DNA of 6,095 bases, from positions 1 through 6,095 of the forward strand of contig CAMBSA010000131.1 of assembly GCA_945869935.1 (NCBI GenBank). The letters are read 5' to 3'. How positions within the stretch are numbered: the stretch's first letter is position 1; each line of letters starts with the position of its first letter. This DNA comes from Bordetella parapertussis. Its GTDB lineage: Bacteria; Pseudomonadota; Gammaproteobacteria; Burkholderiales; SG8-39. Positions 1-5,682 of this stretch are shown here, piece after piece. The translations under genes and the position numbers were made by a program. A model generated the notes under the pieces. The model saw only the letters and a list, made by a program, of their open reading frames with translations, was not told the DNA's origin and did no database searches.

Positions 1-546
1 ATATTCCAGGCCAAGGGCCACAACTACACCAGCCGCGCGCTGGTGGGCGGCGATGCGACGCTGGCGTCGCTCTTCGACCGCGGATCGTTTGCGACGCTTT
101 ACCTCAGCCCCAAGGATTACCACCGCATCCACATGCCCTGCGCCGCGCGCCTGCTACGCATGATCCATGTGCCGGGGGATCTCTTCTCGGTGAACCCGGT
201 GACCGCGCGCGGCGTGCCTGGCCTGTTCGCCCGCAACGAACGCGTGGTCTGCGTGTTCGACACCCAGCGCGGCCCCTTCGTGCTCGCGCTGGTGGGCGCC
301 ACCATCGTCGGCAGCATGGCCACCACGTGGCATGGCGTAGTCAATCCGCCGCGCCCCGGGCAGCTTCGCCAGTGGGACTACAGCGGCCAGAACATCACGT
401 TCGAGCGCGGCGCCGAGATGGGCCGCTTCCTGCTCGGATCAACCGTGGTGATGCTGTTCCCGAAAGACAGCATCGGCTTCAATCCGGACTGGGCGCCGGG
501 CAAGACCATCCGCATGGGTGAGGCGATGGGCGACGCCGGAGCCTGA
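1..546 (+). CDS. psd: Phosphatidylserine decarboxylase proenzyme (3' part, 5' end outside window)
   Basis: This enzyme decarboxylates phosphatidylserine to phosphatidylethanolamine at the inner membrane. The frame is open from base 1 and stops with TGA at 544-546, leaving 181 C-terminal residues; the family is usually about 280-320 residues, so the N-terminal third or more is missing. Visible family blocks, in order, are FQAKGHNYT at the window edge, LYLSPKDYHRIHMP with the two conserved histidines at 121-123 and 130-132, VPGDLFSVNP, LFARNERVVCVFDT, LVGATIVGS and MGRFLLGST. In the family the proenzyme cuts itself in the GST motif, here between Gly 436-438 and Ser 439-441; the serine becomes the pyruvoyl cofactor of the small alpha chain. 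From E. coli work, the second histidine belongs to the Asp-His-Ser self-cleavage triad and the first assists decarboxylation; the Asp would lie upstream of this window. The FNPDWAP tail is the short form common in betaproteobacteria. The GTG at 43 is an internal valine codon. A hairpin follows the stop codon, so the gene probably ends its transcript. Confidence 0.97.
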   Translation: MFQAKGHNYTSRALVGGDATLASLFDRGSFATLYLSPKDYHRIHMPCAARLLRMIHVPGDLFSVNPVTARGVPGLFARNERVVCVFDTQRGPFVLALVGATIVGSMATTWHGVVNPPRPGQLRQWDYSGQNITFERGAEMGRFLLGSTVVMLFPKDSIGFNPDWAPGKTIRMGEAMGDAGA

Positions 547-548
547 AC

Positions 549-575
549 CGCGCAAATGCCCCCGGGCTTTGCGCG
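549..575 (+). terminator. GC hairpin just after psd, possible terminator
   Basis: Three bases after the psd stop, CGCGCAAA (549-556) pairs perfectly with TTTGCGCG (568-575). A further GCCC/GGGC pairing inside it (558-561 with 564-567) leaves a tiny loop and a bulged T at 557. The position suits the end of the psd transcript. No T-run follows (the next bases are ACTCGGGG), so it is not a classic intrinsic terminator. It could act as a 3' stabilising hairpin or with Rho. Confidence 0.35.
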
Positions 576-669
576 ACTCGGGGTTGCCGCACCCCGCCTG
601 TCGCGCCGTGTTGCACTATCCATTAGCGCCGGTTGATTTCAATCCTCCCTCCGTGCACACTGAGCGCCC

Positions 670-690
670 GATCCGGTCCACTGCCGGATC
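670..690. promoter_or_regulatory. 7-bp inverted repeat upstream of the binding-protein gene, possible operator or leader hairpin
   Basis: GATCCGG (670-676) and CCGGATC (684-690) are perfect inverted copies separated by 7 bases, ending 35 bases before the ATG at 726. The spacing and symmetry fit either a dimeric regulator site or a small hairpin in the 5' leader. No regulator gene is visible in the window, so no factor can be named. A 7-bp dyad can arise by chance in GC-rich DNA. Confidence 0.25.
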
Positions 691-714
691 CAACGAACCT
701 GCCTGCGTCAATTC

Positions 715-720
715 GGAGGA
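715..720 (+). promoter_or_regulatory. Shine-Dalgarno site that sets the binding-protein start
   Basis: GGAGGA lies 5 bases before the ATG at 726. It decides the start: the same frame is open from further upstream (an ATT-type codon at 633), but only the ATG at 726 has a ribosome site, and only there does the protein begin with a proper signal peptide. Confidence 0.8.
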
Positions 721-725
721 ACTCC

Positions 726-1868
726 ATGAAACTCAAGCCCCTGCTGACCGCCACTGCGGCAGCGCTCGTCTCCACTCTCGCCAGCACCGCTGCCGTCGCC
801 CAGATCACCGTCGGCGTGTCCATTGGCGCGACCGGCCCCGGCGCCTCGCTCGGCATCCACTACAAGAACGCGTTCGAACTGATGCCGTCCACCGCCGGCG
901 GCCAGCCGGTGAAGTTCATCATCCTGGAGAACGCCTCGGATGCCACCAACGCCGCGCGCAACGCGCGCAAGCTCGCCACCGAGGACAAGGTGGACATTCT
1001 CATGGGCTCCAACGGCGTGCCGCAGACGTTGCAGATGGCACAGGTCGCGGCCGAAACCAACACGCCGCTCATCACCCTGTCCCCGGTCGGGCTGTCGCCT
1101 GAGCAGGTGAAATGGACCTTTGTCGTACCGCAGCCCACCGAACTGATGATGGATGCGGTGGCGCGTGACCTGAAAAAGCGCAACGTGAAGACCGTGGGCT
1201 ACATCGGCTTTTCCGACGGCTGGGGCGACCTGGTGCTGAAAGCGATGGAATCGCACGCCGCGGCCGCCGGCTACAAGATCGTCACCAATGAGCGCTATGC
1301 GCGTGCCGACACCAGCGTGGTCGGCCAGGTGCTCAAGCTGATCGCCGCCAAACCCGATGCGGTCGTCATCGGAGGCTCCGGCACCGGCGGCGCGCTGCCG
1401 CAGATCGCGCTTCGCGAACGCGGCTACAAGGGTCCGATCTATCACAACCACGGCACGGTGAATGCTGAATTCATCAAGGTCGGCGGCAAATCGGTCGAAG
1501 GCGCGATCGCGCCCACCGGCCCGGTGGTCGTCGCGGGCGAACTGCCCGCCGGCTACGCCACCAAGGCGGTCGGCGAAGAATTCATGAAGCGCTACGAGGA
1601 CAAGTTCAAGCTCGGCAAGAACGCGTTCGCCGGCTACAGCTACGACGCCTTCCTGCTGCTCAACGCGGCGGTGCCCGAGGCGATGAAAAAGGCCAAGCCC
1701 GGCACGCCCGAGTTCCGCGGCGCGCTTCGCGATGCGCTGGAGAACGTGAAGAATGTCGTCGGAACGCACGCGGTCTACACCATGACGCCTGCAAATCACA
1801 ACGGCATGGACGAGCGCGCACGCGTGCTGGTCGAAGTAAAAGAAGGCCAGTGGCGCCTTCTGAATTAA
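726..1868 (+). CDS. Periplasmic substrate-binding protein of a Liv/HAAT-family ABC transporter
   Basis: This is the solute receptor for the importer encoded downstream: it binds a small molecule in the periplasm and hands it to the LivH/LivM permease. The protein has 380 residues, typical of the Leu/Ile/Val-binding (Peripla_BP_6) family. Residues 1-25 form a Sec signal peptide: Lys at 2 and 4, a hydrophobic Ala/Leu core, and AVA before Gln26 as a signal peptidase I site. There is no lipobox Cys, so it should be soluble. Family landmarks are ITVGVSIGATGPGASLG (27-43), LENASDATNAARNARKL (67-83), the GSNG ligand-pocket loop (94-97), TPLITLSP (113-120), GYIGFSDGWGD (158-168) and GYSYDAFLLL (313-322). 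No cysteine occurs anywhere, so the disulfide of E. coli LivJ is absent. The pocket loop differs from LivJ, and the ligand may not be leucine, isoleucine or valine; many relatives take amides, aromatic acids or other carboxylates. It is the first gene of the cluster, separated from livH by 168 bp with a terminator-like hairpin, which suggests it is expressed above the rest. The family is certain; the substrate is unknown. Confidence 0.93.
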   Translation: MKLKPLLTATAAALVSTLASTAAVAQITVGVSIGATGPGASLGIHYKNAFELMPSTAGGQPVKFIILENASDATNAARNARKLATEDKVDILMGSNGVPQTLQMAQVAAETNTPLITLSPVGLSPEQVKWTFVVPQPTELMMDAVARDLKKRNVKTVGYIGFSDGWGDLVLKAMESHAAAAGYKIVTNERYARADTSVVGQVLKLIAAKPDAVVIGGSGTGGALPQIALRERGYKGPIYHNHGTVNAEFIKVGGKSVEGAIAPTGPVVVAGELPAGYATKAVGEEFMKRYEDKFKLGKNAFAGYSYDAFLLLNAAVPEAMKKAKPGTPEFRGALRDALENVKNVVGTHAVYTMTPANHNGMDERARVLVEVKEGQWRLLN

Positions 1869-1883
1869 AAATCGTCATGGCCC

Positions 1884-1901
1884 GCCCGGTTGCATCCGGG
1901 C
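1884..1901 (+). other. Small GC hairpin before the terminator
   Basis: GCCCGG (1884-1889) pairs with CCGGGC (1896-1901) around a TTGCAT loop, 15 bases after the binding-protein stop codon. It stands immediately before the stronger hairpin at 1909-1932. Together they may protect the 3' end of the binding-protein message, as is common where the first gene of a transporter operon is over-expressed. That role is an inference. Confidence 0.4.
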
Positions 1902-1908
1902 AGAATGG

Positions 1909-1940
1909 CAGGGGACGCGAAAGCGTCCCCTGTTTCGTTT
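1909..1940 (+). terminator. Rho-independent terminator-like hairpin between binding-protein and permease genes
   Basis: CAGGGGACGC (1909-1918) pairs perfectly over 10 bp with GCGTCCCCTG (1923-1932) around a GAAA tetraloop, followed by TTTCGTTT (1933-1940). A stable GC stem, a GNRA loop closed by C-G and a T-rich tail fit an intrinsic terminator; the interrupted T-tract suggests incomplete termination. The livH, livM-livG and livF genes follow in the same direction, and I see no convincing promoter before livH. Partial read-through is therefore the simplest way to express them, with the binding protein in excess. Confidence 0.75.
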
Positions 1941-2036
1941 GATGCGTGCCTGCCGCGTGTTGCCCGACAAGAAAAACCCGGGCCCGTACGGCACGGCCGC
2001 CCCACCGGCAACGTAGCCCCCCGATCTTCCCGCTCC

Positions 2037-3080
2037 ATGACCTTCGACATCGTTCTCTGGCTCGCGCAGGACGGCATCACCAACGGCGCGATCTACGCGC
2101 TGCTCGCGCTCGCCCTGCTGATGGTGTTCGCGGTCACGCGCGTCATCTTCGTGCCGCAGGGCGAATTCATCTCCTATGCCGCCTTGTCGCTCGCCCTGTT
2201 GCAGGTCGGGCGGGTGCCGGGCACGGTGTATGTGCTTCTCATCGGCGGGGCGATCGCCGCGGTGTTCGATCTCGCGCTCGCCGCGCGCGACAAGGCGTGG
2301 GAACGCATACCGCGGATACTCGCGGTGTATGTCGTCCTGCCCGTCGTCATGGCCGGCATTGCCTGGTGGGCGGCGCCGCAGAAACTCGCCCTGGGGTGGC
2401 AGATCCTCATCGTGCTCGGGCTGGTGGTGCCGCTGGGGCCGATCCTCTACCGCGTGGCCTACCAGCCCCTCGCCAGCGCCTCGGTGCTGGTGCTGTTCAT
2501 CGTCTCGATGGCGGCGCACTACGCGCTGTCCGGCCTCGGACTGGTGTTCTTCGGCGGCGAAGGCCTGCGCTCGGCGCCCTTCTCCGAGGCGAAATTCACC
2601 CTCGGCGTGCTGGAGATCACCGCGCAGAGCCTGCTGGTGCTGTTCGCCAGCCTTGCGATCATGGGCGGGCTGTGGCTTCTGTTCGAGCGCTCGATCTATG
2701 GCAAGGCGCTCCGCGCCACCGCGATGAACCGCGTCGGCGCGCGCCTCGTGGGCATTCCCACCGAGCTCTCGGGCAGCCTGAGCTTCATGCTCGCCGCCTT
2801 CATCGGCGCGGTCTCGGGCATCCTGATAGCGCCCATCACCACGATCTACTACGACACCGGCTTCATCATCGGCCTGAAGGGCTTCGTCGGCGCGATCCTC
2901 GGCGGCATGGCGAGCTACCCGCTGGCGGTCGTCGGTGCCGGCTTCCTCGGGCTGCTCGAATCGTTCTCCTCCTTCTGGGCGAGTGCGTTCAAGGAGGTGA
3001 TCGTGTTCACCATCATCATCCCGGTGCTGGTCTGGCGCTCGCTCACCAGCCACCACCATGTGGAGGACGAGGAAGAATGA
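2037..3080 (+). CDS. livH: LivH-type branched-chain amino acid ABC transporter permease
   Basis: This is one of the two membrane subunits that form the transport channel in the inner membrane. The 347-residue protein is strongly hydrophobic, with about ten candidate membrane segments near residues 14-33, 40-58, 62-80, 92-113, 120-137, 147-168, 195-216, 248-268, 282-305 and 318-335. LivH hallmarks are ITNGAIYALLALALLMVF (14-31), RVAYQPL (139-145), GKALRATAMNRVGARLVGI (222-240; the cytoplasmic loop that contacts the ATPases) and GLKGFVGAILGGMASYPLA (279-297). E. coli LivH is about 308 residues with ERVAYRP near residue 86. Here that motif is some 50 residues later, because extra sequence with two hydrophobic stretches lies at about 84-136. 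The tail HHHVEDEEE is His-rich then acidic. The ATG at 2037 was chosen because the family N-terminus begins there; the frame stays open upstream to 1890 but would run through the terminator and encode a non-family peptide. No Shine-Dalgarno precedes 2037, only a C-rich stretch. The next gene starts 22 bp after the stop. Confidence 0.93.
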   Translation: MTFDIVLWLAQDGITNGAIYALLALALLMVFAVTRVIFVPQGEFISYAALSLALLQVGRVPGTVYVLLIGGAIAAVFDLALAARDKAWERIPRILAVYVVLPVVMAGIAWWAAPQKLALGWQILIVLGLVVPLGPILYRVAYQPLASASVLVLFIVSMAAHYALSGLGLVFFGGEGLRSAPFSEAKFTLGVLEITAQSLLVLFASLAIMGGLWLLFERSIYGKALRATAMNRVGARLVGIPTELSGSLSFMLAAFIGAVSGILIAPITTIYYDTGFIIGLKGFVGAILGGMASYPLAVVGAGFLGLLESFSSFWASAFKEVIVFTIIIPVLVWRSLTSHHHVEDEEE

Positions 3081-3106
3081 GCCTCGCCACGGGGTCCGGC
3101 AAATGA
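3077..3106 (+). CDS. Possible 9-codon coupling mini-ORF between livH and the livM-livG gene
   Basis: ATG at 3077-3079 overlaps the livH stop (TGA 3078-3080). The frame encodes M-S-L-A-T-G-S-G-K and ends with TGA at 3104-3106, which overlaps the ATG of the fusion gene at 3103-3105. It is preceded by purine-rich GGAGG (3062-3066) and GAGG (3069-3072), the best ribosome-binding sequence at this junction. If translated, it would pass ribosomes from livH to the fusion gene. It may instead be chance, or mark a frameshift in an originally longer fusion-gene N-terminus. No peptide function is implied. Confidence 0.3.
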   Translation: MSLATGSGK

Positions 3107-4872
3107 GTTCCGGCCGCATTCTTCTCGGTGTGTTCCTCGCGTTCATCGCGACGGCGCCGCTGTACGTCCCCGAGTTCTACGTCACCCTGCTCAACTACAT
3201 CGCCCTCGGCACCCTGGTCGCGCTCGGACTGGTGCTGCTCACCGGCGTGGTGGGCCTGATGTCCTTCGGCCAGCAGGCCTTCGTCGGCCTCACCGCCTAC
3301 ACCACCGCAGTCATGACCACCGTGTGGGGCATCTCGCCGTGGATCTCGCTGCTCGTGGGCCTTGCCTTCACCGTGATCGCCGCGGTGGTGCTCGGGTTCA
3401 TCACCCTTCGGCTGTCGGGGCACTACCTCGCGATCACCACGCTTGCCTGGGGCATCGCCGCCTACTACATGTTCGGCAATTTCGAGCTGCTCGGCCAGTA
3501 CAACGGCATCAACAACCTGCCGGCAATCTCCGTTTTCGGATGGGCGCTCAAGGACGGGCGCGAGATCTACTACCTCATCTGGGTGGTGACGATTGCGGCA
3601 CTCATCGCGGCGCAGAACCTGCTCGACTCGCGCTCCGGCCGCGCCATCCGCGCGCTGCGTTTTCGCGGCGTGATGGCCGAGAGCTTCGGCGTGGACACCG
3701 CCGGCCTGAAATTCATCGTGTTCCTGTACGCGGCGCTGCTTGCGGGCATCTCCGGCTGGCTGTATGCCCACTTCCTCAAGGTCGTCGCGCCGGGCGCGTT
3801 CAGCGTCAATGCCGGCATCGACTACCTGTTCATGGCGGTGATCGGCGGCGCGACCCAGGTCTGGGGCGCGGTCATCGGCGCCACGCTGCTCACCGTGCTG
3901 CGCGAATGGCTGCAGGACCTGCTGCCCAAACTCTTCAAGCAGAGCGGCAACTACGAGATCGTGGTGTTCGGCATGCTGATGATGATCCTGCTCCACCACG
4001 GCCGCGACGGCCTGGTGGCCCTGTTCTCGCGCCTGCTGCCCAACCGCGGGCGACGCAGGCTGCAGGTGCCGGCAAGCGCCGAGCCCCTGCCCCGGCGCAC
4101 ACCACCGAATCCGGGCGACCTGCTGCTCGAAGTCGCAGCGGTGCAAAAGCGCTTCGGCGGCCTGGTCGCGGTCAACGACCTGTCGTTCGAACTGAAGGCG
4201 GGCGAGATCCTCGGGCTGATCGGCCCCAACGGCGCGGGCAAGAGCACGATGTTCAACCTGATCACCGGCGTCCTGCGCAACAACGCGGGCGAGGTGCGCT
4301 TTCGCGGCGAGCGCATCGACACACTCGGCTCGCGCCAGATCGCGCACCGCGGCGTCGGCCGCACCTTCCAGCACGTCAACCTGATCAGCGCGATGTCGGT
4401 GCTCGAGAACACCGCGATCGGCGCGCACCTGCGCGGTACCCGCGGCACCGTCTCGGCCATGTTTCGCACCGACCGCGCGGAAGAGTCCCGTCTCATCCGC
4501 GAGGCCGCCAACCAGATCGAACGCTGCGGCCTGTCGGCGCAGATACATGAAGCCGCGGGCAGCCTCTCGCTTGGCCAGCAGCGCATTGTCGAGATTGCCC
4601 GCGCGCTCGCCTCGGACCCGGTTCTGCTGCTGCTCGACGAGCCGGCCGCCGGACTGCGCTACAACGAGAAAAAGGCGCTTGGCGCGCTGCTTCGCAAACT
4701 GCGCGACGAAGGGATGACCCTGCTGCTTATCGAGCACGACATGGACTTCGTGATGGGGCTGGTCGATCGGCTGGTGGTGATGGACTTCGGCGAAAAGCTC
4801 GCCGAGGGTTCCCCCACCGAGATCCAGAACAATCCGAAGGTGCTTGAAGCCTACCTCGGCAGCGTGGCCTGA
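3103..4872 (+). CDS. livM-livG: Fused LivM-type permease and LivG-type ATP-binding protein
   Basis: This 589-residue protein joins two subunits that are separate in E. coli: the second membrane subunit and one ATPase of the importer. Residues 1 to about 306 are LivM-like, with candidate membrane segments near 7-25, 28-48, 80-103, 107-122, 155-172, 205-224, 240-268 and 285-300. Its motifs include [16 protein letters not shown] (52-67), [12 protein letters not shown] (178-189) and the closing HHGRDGLV (298-305). Residues 307-338 form a linker rich in Arg and Pro. From residue 340 a complete LivG-type nucleotide-binding domain follows: Walker [10 protein letters not shown] (374-382, Lys380), Q-loop Gln423, signature LSLGQQ (488-493, where LSYGQQ is usual), Walker B LLLLDEP (508-514, catalytic Glu513) and switch His545. 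All ATPase residues are present, and no stop or frame break lies at the joint. The ATG at 3103 has GGGG 8 bases upstream and begins directly at the first membrane segment. An in-frame ATG at 3058, inside livH, is a weaker alternative adding 15 residues. LivF, 18 bp downstream, would supply the other ATPase. Confidence 0.94.
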   Translation: MSSGRILLGVFLAFIATAPLYVPEFYVTLLNYIALGTLVALGLVLLTGVVGLMSFGQQAFVGLTAYTTAVMTTVWGISPWISLLVGLAFTVIAAVVLGFITLRLSGHYLAITTLAWGIAAYYMFGNFELLGQYNGINNLPAISVFGWALKDGREIYYLIWVVTIAALIAAQNLLDSRSGRAIRALRFRGVMAESFGVDTAGLKFIVFLYAALLAGISGWLYAHFLKVVAPGAFSVNAGIDYLFMAVIGGATQVWGAVIGATLLTVLREWLQDLLPKLFKQSGNYEIVVFGMLMMILLHHGRDGLVALFSRLLPNRGRRRLQVPASAEPLPRRTPPNPGDLLLEVAAVQKRFGGLVAVNDLSFELKAGEILGLIGPNGAGKSTMFNLITGVLRNNAGEVRFRGERIDTLGSRQIAHRGVGRTFQHVNLISAMSVLENTAIGAHLRGTRGTVSAMFRTDRAEESRLIREAANQIERCGLSAQIHEAAGSLSLGQQRIVEIARALASDPVLLLLDEPAAGLRYNEKKALGALLRKLRDEGMTLLLIEHDMDFVMGLVDRLVVMDFGEKLAEGSPTEIQNNPKVLEAYLGSVA

Positions 4873-4890
4873 CCCGGAACGGATGCAAGA

Positions 4891-5634
4891 ATGAGTACCC
4901 TGCTCGACGTCGAAAACCTGCGCGTAAACTACGGCCGCGTGGAGGCGCTTCACGGCGCCAGCCTGAAGATGGCTGCCGGCTCGATCGTCACCGTGATCGG
5001 GCCCAACGGCGCCGGCAAGACCACCCTGCTAGGCGCGATCATGGGGCTGCTGCCCTCCACCGGCAACGTGCGCTACGACGGCACCCCGCTTGCCAGGCGC
5101 AGCGTCGAATCGCGCGTGGCGATGGGCCTGTCGCTCGTGCCCGAGCGTCGCGAGCTGTTTGCCGAACTGAGCGTGGAGGACAACCTTCGCCTCGGCGCGT
5201 TCGCTCGCATCCGCCGGCGCGAGGGTAATCCGGAGGCCGATCTCGTCGACGTGTACCGGCGCTTCCCGCGCCTGCAGGAGCGCCGGGCGCAATTCGCCGG
5301 CACGCTCTCCGGCGGCGAGCGCCAGATGCTCGCGCTCGGACGTGCACTCATGGCCAAACCGCGGGTGCTGATGCTCGACGAACCCAGCCTCGGTCTTGCG
5401 CCCATCATCGTGCGCGAGATCTTCCACATCATCGCCGAGCTGCGCAGCACCGGCGTGTCTATCCTGCTGGTCGAGCAGAACGCGCGCGCCGCGCTGCAGA
5501 TCGCCGACTACGGCTATGTGCTCGAGACCGGCGAAGTCGCCCTCGAAGGCGCGGCCAGCGATCTCGCCGGGAACCCCCGCGTGATCGAAACCTACCTCGG
5601 ACTCAAGCGCCGCGAGCAGGACGACGGCGAGTAG
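4891..5634 (+). CDS. livF: LivF-type branched-chain amino acid ABC transporter ATP-binding protein
   Basis: This is the second ATPase of the importer; it should pair with the LivG domain of the upstream fusion protein on the cytoplasmic face of the membrane. At 247 residues it has about the normal LivF length. Motifs are the aromatic A-loop Tyr14, Walker [10 protein letters not shown] (37-45, Lys43), VPERRELF (83-90, where VPEGR is usual in LivF), signature LSGGERQ (139-145), Walker B VLMLDEP (159-165, catalytic Glu164), D-loop SLGLAP (166-171) and LLVEQNA (192-198). Gln196 occupies the switch-histidine position; this VEQN form is normal for LivF, so it is not a defect. The start lies 18 bp after the fusion-gene stop with a weak GGA at 4881-4883. 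Short spacing and shared direction put it in the same operon. It is the last gene, followed by a convergent gene 47 bp away. LivF identity is favoured over LivG by length, the VPE-R block and the VEQN motif. Confidence 0.95.
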   Translation: MSTLLDVENLRVNYGRVEALHGASLKMAAGSIVTVIGPNGAGKTTLLGAIMGLLPSTGNVRYDGTPLARRSVESRVAMGLSLVPERRELFAELSVEDNLRLGAFARIRRREGNPEADLVDVYRRFPRLQERRAQFAGTLSGGERQMLALGRALMAKPRVLMLDEPSLGLAPIIVREIFHIIAELRSTGVSILLVEQNARAALQIADYGYVLETGEVALEGAASDLAGNPRVIETYLGLKRREQDDGE

Positions 5635-5667
5635 GCCGCAGCATCACCTGCGCAGCCGATCAGTCGC

Positions 5668-5682
5668 GCCGCCTGCGGCGGC
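5668..5682. terminator. Weak GC hairpin between convergent genes
   Basis: GCCGCC (5668-5673) pairs with GGCGGC (5677-5682) around a 3-base loop, in the 47-bp gap between livF and the convergent amidase gene and touching the last base of the amidase stop codon. Position suggests a shared end-of-transcript structure, but neither strand has a T-run after it. In DNA this GC-rich the pairing may be accidental. Confidence 0.2.

Noticed and set aside
43..45. GTG at 43 as a start codon for a short psd-like protein
   Set aside because: The frame is open to base 1 and the residues before it (FQAKGHNYT and following) are conserved Psd sequence, so this is an internal valine.
611..643. Possible sigma-70 promoter: TTGCAC (611-616) with TTCAAT (638-643)
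   Set aside because: The -35 is fair, but the spacing is 21 bases and the -10 matches only four of six positions. With a 17-base spacer the -10 is worse. Not strong enough to list.
518..1102. A 194-codon plus-strand frame overlapping the psd end and the binding-protein gene
   Set aside because: It is Arg/His-rich, crosses two real genes in another frame and resembles no family.
1890..2036. Upstream in-frame extension of LivH by 49 residues
   Set aside because: It would start at a TTG within the terminator region, has no ribosome site, and the extra peptide is not LivH-like.
3043..4953. A 636-codon open frame on the minus strand across the fusion gene, and similar long minus-strand frames at 1875-3146 and 708-1799
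   Set aside because: They mirror real plus-strand genes, are very rich in His, Arg, Gln, Glu and Asp, and show no recognisable domain. Long antisense frames are expected where codon third positions are strongly G/C.
5476..5478. Gln196 in place of the switch histidine in LivF
   Set aside because: VEQN is the normal form in LivF proteins, so this does not mean a broken ATPase.
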